Shown: positions 8,534-17,825 of the stretch, in pieces
How the letters are laid out: every line of letters starts with the position of its first letter
Position numbering within the stretch: the first letter of the stretch is position 1
Assembly: GCF_001546115.1 (NCBI RefSeq)
Contig: NZ_KQ955208.1
Coordinates: 1,443,005-1,507,004 of the forward strand
From: Paracoccus aminovorans
Lineage (GTDB): Bacteria > Pseudomonadota > Alphaproteobacteria > Rhodobacterales > Rhodobacteraceae
Reading direction: 5' to 3'
Length of the DNA: 64,000 nucleotides
Position numbers and translations under genes: made by a program
The notes under the pieces: model-generated
What the model saw: the letters and a program-made list of their open reading frames with translations, nothing else
Databases searched by the model: none
Told to the model about the DNA's origin: nothing

Positions 8534-8961
8534 TCGCCGCCCTCCGCGTCGCGGATGCGGGTGCGGCCGGCCTTGACCTCGCCGCGCTGGGTCTTGGCGG
8601 CCAGGCGGCGGCGCTGGCTGCCCAGCGTCGGGCGCGTGGGGATGCGCTTGCGCGGCGCGACCAGGGCCTGGCGGATCAGCTCGGCCAGCCGCTCGCGCGC
8701 CAGCTCGCGGTTGCGGGCCTGGCTGCGGGTCTCTTCGGCGCGGATCAGCACGGCGCCGTCCAGCGTCCAGCGCCGGCCCGCCAGCCGCTTCAGCCGCGCC
8801 TTGACCGGTGCGGCCAGATGCGGCGAGCGCTCGGCCTCGAAGCGCAGCTCGACCGCGGTCTCGACCTTGTTCACGTTCTGCCCGCCCGGTCCCTGAGACC
8901 GGGTGAATTGCTCGGACAGCTCCCATTCCTGGATCGTGATCTGGTCGTTGATATGCAGCAT
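8530..8961 (-). CDS. arfB: Alternative ribosome-rescue factor ArfB (YaeJ-type peptidyl-tRNA hydrolase)
   Basis: A 143-residue protein with the release-factor catalytic motif GGQ in SQGPGGQNVNKVETAVELRF near residue 24 and a basic C-terminal tail (PTLGSQRRRLAAKTQRGEVKAGR) of the kind that enters the empty mRNA channel. It frees ribosomes stalled on non-stop mRNA. The start at 8961 (MLHIND) matches the family length of about 140 residues; an upstream ATG at 8979 is possible. First gene of the coupled arfB-NUDIX-PiT unit. Confidence 0.9.
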   Translation of the reverse strand: MLHINDQITIQEWELSEQFTRSQGPGGQNVNKVETAVELRFEAERSPHLAAPVKARLKRLAGRRWTLDGAVLIRAEETRSQARNRELARERLAELIRQALVAPRKRIPTRPTLGSQRRRLAAKTQRGEVKAGRTRIRDAEGGE

Positions 8962-9027
8962 GGTCGGAATATGTCGCAAAATCCGGTTAAGAAAAGGTCA
9001 AGCGAATCACGAAACGCGCAAATCGCG

Positions 9028-11079
9028 TCAGTGCAACCGTATTGTCGCAGTCGCCGAGGCGCCATCGGCATCGACCACCGTCAGGCGGGCAAAGCCGGGA
9101 CCGGGATCGGGCAGCTCGGCCCAGGGCTGCGGCCGGGCGATGGCGGCGGGCGCGCCATTCAGCAGAAAGGTCCAGGGCGCGCGCCCGCCCCGCGCCTTGG
9201 CGGTCAGCGGCCCGCGCCGTTCCAGCTCGGCCCCGTCCGGCGGATAGGTCAGGCGCAGCGCATCGGGACCGGCCGGACGGGCGGCGGCGGCGCTGGCCTC
9301 GCCCGGGGCGGCAAAGCGGCGCAGGGGCAGCGGCAGCGCGCTGTTCGGCAGCGTCAGCGCTTGCGGCGGCGGCGGCGGCAGCGCGACCGAGGGCAGCGCG
9401 TCGAACAGGTCGAACAGCACCGGCGCCGCCAGGTCGCCGCCAAAGCCGCCCGGGACCGGCGTGCCATCCGGCCGGCCCAGCCAGACCGCGCCGACATGCG
9501 CCCCGTCAAAGCCCACCGCCAGCGCGTCGCGAAACCCGTAGGAGGTGCCGGTCTTATAGGCCAGCACCCGCTGCCGCACCCCATGCGGCGCCGGGCTTGA
9601 GGCCAGGACATGGCCGACCTGCCAGGCCGCGACCGGGCCGAACATCGGCGCCTGCCCGGCCGCCGCGCCGCCGGGCAGCGCCGACAGCGTGATGCCGCGC
9701 CCGCCCCGCGCCAGCGCGGCATAGCCCTGCGCCAGCCCCTCCAGCGTCACCCCGGCCCCGCCCAGCACCACGGCCAGGCCCGGCGCATCGCCCGCCAGCC
9801 GCAGCTCGACCCCGCCGCGCCGCAGGGCCTGGGCGATGCGGTTCGGTCCGACCGCATCGGCCAGCTTCACCACCGGGATGTTCAAGGACCAGATCAGCGC
9901 GTTCTTCAGGCTGACCGTGCCGCGGAAATGCTTGTCGAAATTCTGCGGCTGCCAGCGGCCGAAGGCGGTCGGGCGGTCCTCGATCAGCGTCTCGGGATGC
10001 GCCAGCCCGTCGTCGAAGGCGAGGCCATAGACAAAGGGCTTCAGCGTCGAGCCCGGGCTGCGCCAGGCCCGCGTCATGTCCACGAAACCGGCCGAGGCGC
10101 CGTCGGTCCAGTCCGCCGCCCCGACCTCGGCCAGGATCTCGCCCGTCCGGTGATCGGCCAGCACCACGGCCGCCGACAGCCGCCGCCCGGCGCCGCGCAC
10201 GGCGCGCGAGGCCAGCTCCTCGGCCCGGCGTTGCAGGCGCGGGTCGATGGTGGTCTCGATCCGGCTGGCGCCGGGATGCTCGCGCATGAGCCGCGCTGCC
10301 AGCAGCGGCGCCAAGGCCGGAAAGGCACGGCGCGCGCGCGGCACCGGCTCGGCCATCGCCGCCCGGGCATCGGCGGCCGAGATCAGCCCGGCCGCCGCCG
10401 CCCGCGCCAGCACCCGGTCCCGCGCCGCCTTGGCGACCAGCGGAAAGCGGTCGGGCCGCCGCGCCTCGGGCGATTGCGGCAGGGCGACCAGCAGCGCCGC
10501 CTGCGCCGGGCTCAGCCGGCGCGGCTCCTTGCCGAACCATTGCAGGCTGGCAGCGCGAATGCCCTCGACATTGGCGCCATAGGGGGCGAGGCGCAGATAC
10601 AGTTCCAGAATCTCGCGCTTGCCCAGATGCCGCTCCAGCGCCAGCGCCAGCCGCAACTGCCGCAGCTTGCCGGCCCATTGCCCGGTCGGCCCGGATTCGA
10701 TCAGCCGCGCCACCTGCATGGTCAGGGTCGAGCCGCCCGAAACCACCCGCCCATGCCGCAGCGCCTGCCCCGCGGCACGCAGCATCGCCAAGGCGTCGAC
10801 ACCGTCATGGCGCTGGAAGCGCCGATCCTCCCACAGCAGCAGCAGGTCCAGGAACAACGGATCGACCGGCCCGGCGTCCAGCCGCCAGCGCCCGTCGGCC
10901 ACCTGGAACGGCCGCAGCAAGCTGCCGTCCCGCGCCACCACCTCGACGCCGACCGCCACCTCGAGCCGCGGCAGCACGGTCGCATCGACCCAGGCGTCCA
11001 GCCGGTCGCGCAGCCCGGCGCCCAGCCCCAGCAGCAGCACGAGAGACATCAGAAGCAGGGCAAGGCGGCGCGATCTCAT
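9028..11079 (-). CDS. pbpC: Penicillin-binding protein 1C (bifunctional transglycosylase/transpeptidase)
   Basis: A 683-residue class A PBP. A membrane anchor follows the start (RRLALLLMSLVLLLGLGAG). The glycosyltransferase domain shows EDRRFQRHDGVD and GGSTLTMQVARL. The transpeptidase domain shows SPGSTLKP (Ser-x-x-Lys), WSLNIP (SxN) and KTGTSYG. The C-terminus is a PbpC-type beta domain (LTYPPDGAELERRGPL). ATG 11079 gives the anchor at the very N-terminus, so the longer frame to 11217 is not used. It polymerises and cross-links peptidoglycan. The alpha-2-macroglobulin gene that often accompanies pbpC is not adjacent here. Confidence 0.92.
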   Translation of the reverse strand: MRSRRLALLLMSLVLLLGLGAGLRDRLDAWVDATVLPRLEVAVGVEVVARDGSLLRPFQVADGRWRLDAGPVDPLFLDLLLLWEDRRFQRHDGVDALAMLRAAGQALRHGRVVSGGSTLTMQVARLIESGPTGQWAGKLRQLRLALALERHLGKREILELYLRLAPYGANVEGIRAASLQWFGKEPRRLSPAQAALLVALPQSPEARRPDRFPLVAKAARDRVLARAAAAGLISAADARAAMAEPVPRARRAFPALAPLLAARLMREHPGASRIETTIDPRLQRRAEELASRAVRGAGRRLSAAVVLADHRTGEILAEVGAADWTDGASAGFVDMTRAWRSPGSTLKPFVYGLAFDDGLAHPETLIEDRPTAFGRWQPQNFDKHFRGTVSLKNALIWSLNIPVVKLADAVGPNRIAQALRRGGVELRLAGDAPGLAVVLGGAGVTLEGLAQGYAALARGGRGITLSALPGGAAAGQAPMFGPVAAWQVGHVLASSPAPHGVRQRVLAYKTGTSYGFRDALAVGFDGAHVGAVWLGRPDGTPVPGGFGGDLAAPVLFDLFDALPSVALPPPPPQALTLPNSALPLPLRRFAAPGEASAAAARPAGPDALRLTYPPDGAELERRGPLTAKARGGRAPWTFLLNGAPAAIARPQPWAELPDPGPGFARLTVVDADGASATATIRLH

Positions 11080-11120
11080 GATCGAACCATACGCCAGTGC
11101 CACGGCGCGGGAAACGGCCG

Positions 11121-11194
11121 CTTCTTTGCTCTGAAAATACCCAAACGGCGGCGCAGATGCGCGCGGCCGGATGGGTATTTGGGGAGCAAAGAAG
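11121..11194. repeat. Large imperfect inverted repeat upstream of pbpC
   Basis: Two 23-nt arms (11121-11143 and 11172-11194) can pair at 20 positions. The outer 11 bp are CTTCTTTGCTC / GAGCAAAGAAG and the inner 9 bp AAATACCCA / TGGGTATTT, separated by a 3-nt mismatch; the loop is 28 nt. It lies between ycjF (3' end) and pbpC (5' end), both on the minus strand, and could be a terminator for ycjF or a mobile palindromic repeat. Confidence 0.7.
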
Positions 11195-11212
11195 ACGGCA
11201 GGCCCTGCGCGT

Positions 11213-11234
11213 TTCACCGTTTCCCAAATACTCC
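11213..11234. repeat. Dispersed 22-nt intergenic repeat, copy 1
   Basis: Contains the core TTTCCCAAATACTCC and differs by one base from the copy at 17790-17811. Both copies lie a few bases beyond the 3' end of a minus-strand gene (here ycjF), in the same orientation relative to that gene. Confidence 0.65.
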
Positions 11235-11247
11235 AGCAACGGGGCGC

Positions 11248-12402
11248 CTAGCGCGGCTCGTCCTCGCCGAACAGCCCCTTCAGCCCGCGCGCGATCAGGT
11301 TGCCGACCTTGGGGCGTGGCTGGTGGATGAAGGGCAAGGGCCGGCAGACCTCCATCGCGGCAATGCCGACGCGGGCGGTCAGCGCCCCGTTCACCACGCC
11401 CTCGCCGAAGCGTTTCGAGACCTTGGCCAGCAGGCCGCCGCCGGCGACGGTATGGATCAGGTCGTCCCCGGCCGCGACGGCGCCGGTCGCGACCAGATGC
11501 GTCATCACCGTGCGCGCCAGCCGCCAGCCGCCGACGGCACCGGCGCGGCCGCCATAGATCTCGGCCATGCGCCGGATCATGCGCAGGTTCGCCGCCAGCG
11601 CGGCGAAGACATCGGCCAGCGCCAGCGGGATCAGCGCGGTGGCGGCGGCCACGGTGCGGGCGGCGGCCTCGATCTCGCGCCGGGCCTGCTGGTCCAGCGG
11701 GGCCAGCAGCTCGCCCTCGGCCAGGGCGATCAGCGTCTCGGGGTCATAGGCTTCGGATTTGCGCTCCTTGAGCCGGGTCAGGCCCCATTCCAGCTCGGGC
11801 CGGGCGCGATAGAGGCTCTCCATCCGCCCCACCACCTGCTGCGCCGCCGCCAGATCGCCCGAGGCCAGCGCCGCACCGGCGGCGCGGTTGATGCCGTCGA
11901 TGGCGCCGAAGCGCGCCCAGGCCCGGTATTCGCGGAACGCCATGGCCAGCGCCGCCAGGCAGAACAGCACCATCAGCCCGATGCCGATCCAGCCGAGCAG
12001 CGGATAGGCGTTCAGCAGGTCGGTCAGATAGCGCAGCGCCGCCACCGACAACAGGAAGGTAAAGAGCGCCACCCCGGTATTCAGGAAGAACCGCGTCAGC
12101 CGCGACGGGCCGGCGCCGACCAGCCGCGCCACCATCTGCATGGTGCGGGGCTGCGGCAGCGGCGCGAGCGGACCGTCCTCGATTGCCGGGGCATCGGCGG
12201 GCGAGGGCGCCGCGCCCTCGCGCGTCTCGCTGCGCGGCGCACGCCGGTCGCGGCGGTCGCCCGAAGGCGGCAGCGGCGGCGTCTCGGGCATGACCTGGGC
12301 CATGGCCTCGGGCTCGGAGGGCGCGGCATCGGGGGCGGTCTCCATCTCGATCAGGACCGGCCCGCGCCGTTTCGCGAGGTCTTTCGGGGGTTCAGCCATC
12401 AT
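11248..12402 (-). CDS. YcjF-like membrane protein (TIGR01620/DUF697 family)
   Basis: A 384-residue protein. The N-terminal ~90 residues are low-complexity and rich in Pro, Glu and Arg. Two membrane segments follow (FFLNTGVALFTFLLSVAAL and LGWIGIGLMVLFCLAALAMA), then a long helical region and the DUF697-type C-terminus with ARTVAAATALIPLALADV and GGRAGAVGGWRLAR. The start has a GAGGAGG site just upstream. It lies 6 bases after ycjX, the usual pairing; in E. coli both belong to the phage-shock/envelope-stress regulon. Exact function unknown. Confidence 0.88.
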   Translation of the reverse strand: MMAEPPKDLAKRRGPVLIEMETAPDAAPSEPEAMAQVMPETPPLPPSGDRRDRRAPRSETREGAAPSPADAPAIEDGPLAPLPQPRTMQMVARLVGAGPSRLTRFFLNTGVALFTFLLSVAALRYLTDLLNAYPLLGWIGIGLMVLFCLAALAMAFREYRAWARFGAIDGINRAAGAALASGDLAAAQQVVGRMESLYRARPELEWGLTRLKERKSEAYDPETLIALAEGELLAPLDQQARREIEAAARTVAAATALIPLALADVFAALAANLRMIRRMAEIYGGRAGAVGGWRLARTVMTHLVATGAVAAGDDLIHTVAGGGLLAKVSKRFGEGVVNGALTARVGIAAMEVCRPLPFIHQPRPKVGNLIARGLKGLFGEDEPR

Positions 12403-12408
12403 GCCTCC

Positions 12409-13776
12409 TCAGATCCGGTCGCCGATCAGGAATTCCGCCGCCCGGTCCAGCCGGATATGCGGCGGCCCGTCGCCCGGGCGCAGCGTGGCCGGCGCCGGGG
12501 CGAAGTCCATGATCGCATAATCACCGTCCAGCCAGCGCGCAGCACCTTGGCTTGCCGGCACCAGCAGTTCGGCCGGGTTCGACGGCAGCTCGCCCGGATA
12601 GAAGGCCGCCTGCCGCCCGTCCATCAGCGTCCCGCGCACGGCGGGCAATTCCTCGCCGTCCTGGCGGATCATCTCCTCGGTGGTGCAGCGCAGCGAGGCG
12701 ATGGACATGGCCTCGGTCCGCGCGCCCGAAAAATCGGCGCGGTCGCGCGCCTCGCGCAACATGGCGGCGGTGATCGCGGTCAGGCGCGGGTGCTGGATGT
12801 GATGCAGATGGTCGGCCTTGGTCGCGGCGAACAGGATGCGCTCGACCCGCCTTGTGCCCAGAAGCTGCGCCAGCCAGCCGGCGCGGCCGGGGCGGAAGGC
12901 GGTCAGGATGTCGGCCATGGCGCGGCGCATGTCCTCGACCGCCTGCGGCCCGGCATGGATGGCGCCCAGCACGTCCATCAGCACCACCTGCCGGTCGATG
13001 CGGGCGAAATGCTCGCGGAAGAACGGCCGCACCACCCGCGCCTTGTAGGCGCCGAAGCGGCGGGCGAATTCGCGGCCCAGGGCCGTGTCGCGCATCTGCT
13101 GCGGCAGCGGCGTGAAGGTCAGCGCCGGCGAGCCCTCCAGCTCTCCGGGCATCAGGAAGCGGCCGGGGGTGCAGTCCGACCAGCCGGCCTCGCGCGCCCG
13201 GTGCAGGTGGCTGGTATAGGCGGCGGCCAGCGCCTGCGCGGCGCCTTCCTCGAAACGCGCGGGATCGGTCGAGGCCAGCGCGGCCAGGAACTCCAGCGCG
13301 CCGGGGCGGCCCTTCATGCGGTCCAGAACCTCCTGCGACCAGGTGTCGAAGTCGCGCTCCATCAGCCGCAGGTCCAAGAGCCACTCGCCCGGATAGTCGA
13401 CGATGTCGAGATGCAGCACCTGCGCGCCGCGCCAGCCGGCGATCAGGCCGCGCGGCTGCACCCGCAGCGACAGGCGCAGCTGGCTGACGTGGCGCGTGCC
13501 CTCGGGCCAATGCGGGTCGGGGCCGGTCATGGCGGCCAGATGGCGTTCGTAGTCGAAGCGCGGCACGGTGTCGTCGGGCTGCGGCTGCAGCCACGCCGCC
13601 TTCAGCGAGCCGTCCGCCGCCGCGCGCAGCGCCGGCATCCGGCCCCGGTCCAGCAGGTTCGCCACCAGCGAGGTGATGAACACGGTCTTGCCGGCGCGCG
13701 ACAACCCCGTCACGCCCAGCCGGATCACCGGGTCGGAAATCCCCAGGCCCTGCATCAGATCGTCGGCAATTCCCAT
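12409..13776 (-). CDS. YcjX-like P-loop NTPase (DUF463 family)
   Basis: A 455-residue protein with an N-terminal Walker A, GLSRAGKTVF, near residue 25, followed by HLDIVDYPGEWLLDL (a DxxG-type switch) and FAATKADHLHHIQHPRL, which resembles the TKxD guanine-specificity motif. These are the signatures of the YcjX/DUF463 GTP-binding family. ATG 13776 is preferred to a TTG further upstream because of the GGGGG purine run ahead of it. It forms a two-gene unit with the ycjF-like gene. Confidence 0.88.
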   Translation of the reverse strand: MGIADDLMQGLGISDPVIRLGVTGLSRAGKTVFITSLVANLLDRGRMPALRAAADGSLKAAWLQPQPDDTVPRFDYERHLAAMTGPDPHWPEGTRHVSQLRLSLRVQPRGLIAGWRGAQVLHLDIVDYPGEWLLDLRLMERDFDTWSQEVLDRMKGRPGALEFLAALASTDPARFEEGAAQALAAAYTSHLHRAREAGWSDCTPGRFLMPGELEGSPALTFTPLPQQMRDTALGREFARRFGAYKARVVRPFFREHFARIDRQVVLMDVLGAIHAGPQAVEDMRRAMADILTAFRPGRAGWLAQLLGTRRVERILFAATKADHLHHIQHPRLTAITAAMLREARDRADFSGARTEAMSIASLRCTTEEMIRQDGEELPAVRGTLMDGRQAAFYPGELPSNPAELLVPASQGAARWLDGDYAIMDFAPAPATLRPGDGPPHIRLDRAAEFLIGDRI

Positions 13777-13834
13777 CCGGTCCCCCGCCTGTCGCCCGGC
13801 CAAGATATGCAGCCGGGCGGCGGATGTGTAGGGC

Positions 13835-15259
13835 TCAGGTATAGAGCGTCAGGTAGTTGTTGATCACCACGTCTAGCGAGTCGCGGTCCACCTCGTTGCC
13901 GTCGAGGTCGGTGAAGATGGTGTCATCGTCCAGCACCTCGCCGTCGCCCTCGCGGTATTCGCCCTCATGGATGCTGCCGTCGGACCATTCCTCGCGCCAG
14001 CGGTCGGTCTGGAAGCCGATGTTCAGGCCGGTGGCGTTCTCGATGCGCATGATCTCGGCATCGCCCAGGCGGATGACGGTGTCGCCGTCTTCCTCGATGA
14101 CCGAGACATTGCCAAAGGGATCGGCCTCGGTGCCGGCCTCGGCGGGCGGGATGTTGACGCGCAGCCGGTCCTCGGCGGGGTCGAAATCGGTGACGGTCGC
14201 AGCGTCGCGGCTGTCCACGTAACCGTCGATGATGTCGGCGCCAGAGCCGCCGGTGATGGTGTCACCGCGGTCATAGCCGATCACGTCATCGCCGTCGCCG
14301 CCATCCAGGCTGTCGCTGGACGCACCGACGCGAAAGCGATAGCCATCCTGCGCCGTCATGGCATGGTTGCCCCAGGCATCGTTGCCGATGATGGTGTCAT
14401 TGCCCGCGCCGCCGATCAGCGTGACCGAGCTGTCGTCGTGATAGTCATTCGTCAGCGTGTCATCGCCACCACCGCCATCGGCGCGCGAGCCCTCGCGGGC
14501 CACGAACTCCTCGTCCGAGGCATTGCCGGTGAAATCGGCACCGTCATGCAGGCGGAAGCGCAGCCCGTCCGCACCCTCGCCGCGCCCGGTCACCACATCG
14601 CCCCGGCCCAGCACGATCTCGCTGTCGGTCAGGCCGGCGACGTGAATGGTATCCGCCCCCTCGCCGCCGTTGATGACCATGTTCTCGCCCGAGACGCTGA
14701 TGAGGTCGTCACCGGCATCGCCCAGCACCAGCGCGCCGCTGCCCGAAAGGATGATCTCGTCATTGCCCGCGCCGCCCCGGCCCAGCAAGGCGTAATCGCT
14801 GCGGCCATCGCGCAGGTCGCCCGGCTCGCTGTGCAGTTCCAGACGGTCGTCGCCGGCATCGCCGTCGGCATGGATGCCGCGCCCCGAGCCGATGATCGTA
14901 TCCGCGCCATCGCCGCCGCGCGCCATGACGACGCCGGGCGGCACGCGGCCGGGCGCATCGGGATCCCAATCCCGCCAGGCGTTCCAATGGCCATCGTCGG
15001 TCGTCAGGTTGGTCGAGTCGTGATAATAGCCGGGATTGTCAGGCGAGCCGACCGTGATCCGGTCGTCGCCGTCACGCCCCATCACCCGGCCGCGAAAGCC
15101 CTCGGGCGCGGTCAGCGTGTCGTCGCCGGCGGTGCCGCCGGTCTGCGGCTCGGGTTCCGGTTCGGGCTCGTCCCGGTTGTCATCGTCATCATCCTGGAAA
15201 AGCTGACCAAAGGCCGCAGCCCCCAGCGGCACCAGCAGCAGCAGCAACCATTCGTTCAT
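13835..15259 (-). CDS. Membrane-anchored calcium-binding RTX-repeat protein
   Basis: A 474-residue protein. A single N-terminal hydrophobic segment (NEWLLLLLVPLGAAAFGQLF) is followed directly by an acidic linker (Asp5 then a Glu-Pro repeat). The body is a series of degenerate RTX nonapeptides, for example GGDGADTIIG, GGAGNDEII, GGEGADTI, GGGGDDTL, GGAGNDTIIG and GGSGADIIDG, which should form a Ca2+-binding beta-roll. It ends with DFDPAEDRLRVN and an acidic tail. GGAAGGGG-like purines precede ATG 15259. Unlike the RTX protein at 54.3 kb it starts with a transmembrane anchor, so surface tethering or Sec export rather than a classic type I route is possible. Function unknown. Confidence 0.82.
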   Translation of the reverse strand: MNEWLLLLLVPLGAAAFGQLFQDDDDDNRDEPEPEPEPQTGGTAGDDTLTAPEGFRGRVMGRDGDDRITVGSPDNPGYYHDSTNLTTDDGHWNAWRDWDPDAPGRVPPGVVMARGGDGADTIIGSGRGIHADGDAGDDRLELHSEPGDLRDGRSDYALLGRGGAGNDEIILSGSGALVLGDAGDDLISVSGENMVINGGEGADTIHVAGLTDSEIVLGRGDVVTGRGEGADGLRFRLHDGADFTGNASDEEFVAREGSRADGGGGDDTLTNDYHDDSSVTLIGGAGNDTIIGNDAWGNHAMTAQDGYRFRVGASSDSLDGGDGDDVIGYDRGDTITGGSGADIIDGYVDSRDAATVTDFDPAEDRLRVNIPPAEAGTEADPFGNVSVIEEDGDTVIRLGDAEIMRIENATGLNIGFQTDRWREEWSDGSIHEGEYREGDGEVLDDDTIFTDLDGNEVDRDSLDVVINNYLTLYT

Positions 15260-15366
15260 CGCAATCCCCTTCCGCTCAATGCGATCACGCAATCGCGAGA
15301 TCCCGGCCGCTGTCAATGGGCTCGCGCTGGCCTTCCCCCGCCGTGGCGCTTTTGCCATAAGGCGCC

Positions 15367-17784
15367 ATGCAACTGCCCATCGACGCCGTTCTGCCCGACC
15401 TCATCGCCGCGCTGTCGGCGCATGGCCGGGCCGTGCTGATGGCGCCCCCGGGCGCCGGCAAGACCACGCGCGTGCCGCTGGCGCTGCTGCCGGTCACCGC
15501 GGGCCGCATCCTGATGCTGGAACCGCGCCGACTGGCCGCCCGTGCCGCCGCCGCCCGCATGGCCGAGACGCTGGCCGAGCCCCTGGGCCAAAGCGTCGGC
15601 TATCGCATCCGCGGCGAATCCGTGCCGGGCAGCCGCATCGAGGTGGTGACCGAGGGCATCCTGACCCGGATGCTGCAATCCGACCCCGCGCTCGACGGCA
15701 TCGGCTGCCTCATCTTCGACGAATTCCACGAGCGCAGCCTGAACGCCGACCTCGGCCTGGCGCTGGCATGGGAAGCGCGGGCGGCGCTGCGCCCGGACCT
15801 GATGCTGCTGGTCATGTCGGCGACGCTCGACGCCGAGCCGGTGGCGGCGCTGCTGGACGGCGCGCCGGTGATCCGCTCGGAGGGCCGCGCCTTTCCGGTC
15901 GAGACGCGCTGGCTGGACCGCCCCCTGCCCGCCGACGCGCGGCTGGTCCCCGAGGCCGCGCGACTGATCGCCGAGGCCGAGGCGGCGACGCGGGCCTTGG
16001 GCGGCACCGTCCTGGCCTTCCTGCCCGGCGAGGGCGAGATCCGCCGCACCATGGCCGCGCTGGACCTGCCGGCCGAGGTGGTGGCGCTTTACGGCGCCAT
16101 GGAGTTCAAGGCCCAGCAGGCGGTGCTGCGCCCGGCGACGGGGCGGCGGGTGGTGCTGGCGACCTCGATTGCCGAGACCTCGCTGACCATTCCCGACGTC
16201 AAGGTGGTGGTCGATGCCGGCCGGGCGCGGCGGGCGCGCTTCGACCCCGGCTCGGGCATGTCGCGGCTGGTCACGGAGCGGGTCAGCCGGGCCGAGGCCG
16301 AGCAGCGCCGCGGCCGCGCCGGCCGGGTCGCGCCGGGGATCTGCTACCGCATGTGGGCGCGGGCCGAGGAAGGGGCGCTGCCCGCCTTCGCCCCGCCCGA
16401 GATCGCGGTGGCCGACCTGTCGGGGCTGGCGCTGGAGCTGGCGATCTGGGGATCGGACGGCGCCGACCTCGCCTTCCTGACCCCGCCGCCCGAGGCCGCG
16501 CTGGCCGAGGCCCGCGCCCTGCTGCGCGACCTTGGCGCGCTGGATTGGGGCGGGCGGATCACCGATCACGGCCGCCGGCTGGCCGCGCTGCCGCTGCATC
16601 CGCGGCTGGCGCATATGCTGGCCGTGGCCGGACGCAAGGCCGCCGACTTGGCGGCGCTGCTGGCCGACCGCGATCCGCTGAGCGGGGCTCCGGCCGATCT
16701 CGCGCCCCGGCTGGCGGCGCTACGCGACCTGCGCGCCTATCGCGACCGCCATCCCTGGCCGGTGAACGACGCTGCCTTGCACCGCATCCGCGACGAGGCA
16801 AAGCGCCTGCGCCGCATGGCCGGAAACGGGGCAGGCGACAGCGCCGACCTGTCGCCCGGCGCCATGGCGGCCTTGGCCTATCCCGACCGCATCGGCCAGC
16901 GGCGCCGGGACGACCAGCCGCGCTATGTGCTGTCGGGCGGCAAGGGCGCCGTGCTGCCCGAGGGCGACGCCATGGCCGCGCACCGCTTCATCGTCGCGAC
17001 CGACCTCGACGGCGACACGCGCGAGGCCCGCATCCGCCTGGCCCTGCCGATCCATGAATCCGAGATCCGCGCGCTTTACGCGGGCCGCATCGAGACCGTC
17101 GAGGCGGTGGAATGGTCGCGCCGCGACAGCCGCGTGATCGCGCGCCGCCAGGAACGCCTGGGCGCACTGGTGCTGTCGGACCGGGCGCTGGATGCCCCCG
17201 ATCCGCAGGCGCTCGCGCGCGCGGCTTTCGAGGGGCTGCGCCAGCACGGCCTGACCTGGACGCCCGGCGCCGCGCGGCTGCGGGCGCGGATCGCGCTGGT
17301 GCCGGACCTGGGGCCGGTCGATGACGCGAGCCTGCTGTCGGATCCCGACTGGCTGCTGCCCTGGCTGACCAAGGCGCGGACGCTTTCCGACCTGCGCGGG
17401 CTCGACCTGACCGAGGCGCTGAAATCCCGCATCGGCTGGGACGGCCAGCAGGCGCTGGACCGGGCGGCGCCCGCGCATTTCACCACGCCGCTGGGCCGCA
17501 AGGTCCCCATCGACTACGACCACGAGACGCCCTCGATCGAGCTGAAGCTGCAAGAGCTGTTCGGCGTCTCGCGCCATCCTACGGTCGGCGGGCGGGCGCT
17601 GCGCATTGCGATGCTGTCGCCGGGCGGCAAGCCCATCGCGGTGACGACCGACCTGCCGGGCTTCTGGGCCGGCGGCTATGGCGATGTCAGGAAGGACATG
17701 CGCGGCCGCTATCCGCGCCACCCTTGGCCCGAAAACCCGCTGGAGGCCGACCCGACCCTGCGGGCCAAGCCGCGCGGGACCTGA
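15367..17784 (+). CDS. hrpB: ATP-dependent helicase HrpB (DEAH/RHA family)
   Basis: An 805-residue protein of typical family length. Helicase motifs in order: I MAPPGAGKTTRVP (about residues 24-36), II DEFHER (about 117), III SATLDAE, V TSIAETSLTIP and VI QRRGRAGR, followed by the HA2-like region and the HrpB-specific C-terminus (PRHPWPENP near the end). It is an RNA-dependent helicase of unclear cellular role. It begins 107 bases from the divergent RTX-protein gene. Confidence 0.95.
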   Translation: MQLPIDAVLPDLIAALSAHGRAVLMAPPGAGKTTRVPLALLPVTAGRILMLEPRRLAARAAAARMAETLAEPLGQSVGYRIRGESVPGSRIEVVTEGILTRMLQSDPALDGIGCLIFDEFHERSLNADLGLALAWEARAALRPDLMLLVMSATLDAEPVAALLDGAPVIRSEGRAFPVETRWLDRPLPADARLVPEAARLIAEAEAATRALGGTVLAFLPGEGEIRRTMAALDLPAEVVALYGAMEFKAQQAVLRPATGRRVVLATSIAETSLTIPDVKVVVDAGRARRARFDPGSGMSRLVTERVSRAEAEQRRGRAGRVAPGICYRMWARAEEGALPAFAPPEIAVADLSGLALELAIWGSDGADLAFLTPPPEAALAEARALLRDLGALDWGGRITDHGRRLAALPLHPRLAHMLAVAGRKAADLAALLADRDPLSGAPADLAPRLAALRDLRAYRDRHPWPVNDAALHRIRDEAKRLRRMAGNGAGDSADLSPGAMAALAYPDRIGQRRRDDQPRYVLSGGKGAVLPEGDAMAAHRFIVATDLDGDTREARIRLALPIHESEIRALYAGRIETVEAVEWSRRDSRVIARRQERLGALVLSDRALDAPDPQALARAAFEGLRQHGLTWTPGAARLRARIALVPDLGPVDDASLLSDPDWLLPWLTKARTLSDLRGLDLTEALKSRIGWDGQQALDRAAPAHFTTPLGRKVPIDYDHETPSIELKLQELFGVSRHPTVGGRALRIAMLSPGGKPIAVTTDLPGFWAGGYGDVRKDMRGRYPRHPWPENPLEADPTLRAKPRGT

Positions 17785-17789
17785 CCCTC

Positions 17790-17811
17790 TTCACCATTTC
17801 CCAAATACTCC
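17790..17811. repeat. Dispersed 22-nt intergenic repeat, copy 2
   Basis: Same core TTTCCCAAATACTCC as at 11213-11234 with one base difference. It lies in the 41-bp gap between the convergent hrpB and hdeD-like genes. Confidence 0.65.
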
Positions 17812-17825
17812 GGCGGCCGTGCGGT

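Noticed and set aside
9610-13863. Plus-strand open frame of 1417 codons
   Set aside because: It is antisense to pbpC, ycjF and ycjX, which all have strong motifs. The translation is Arg/Gln/Pro/His-rich without any domain.
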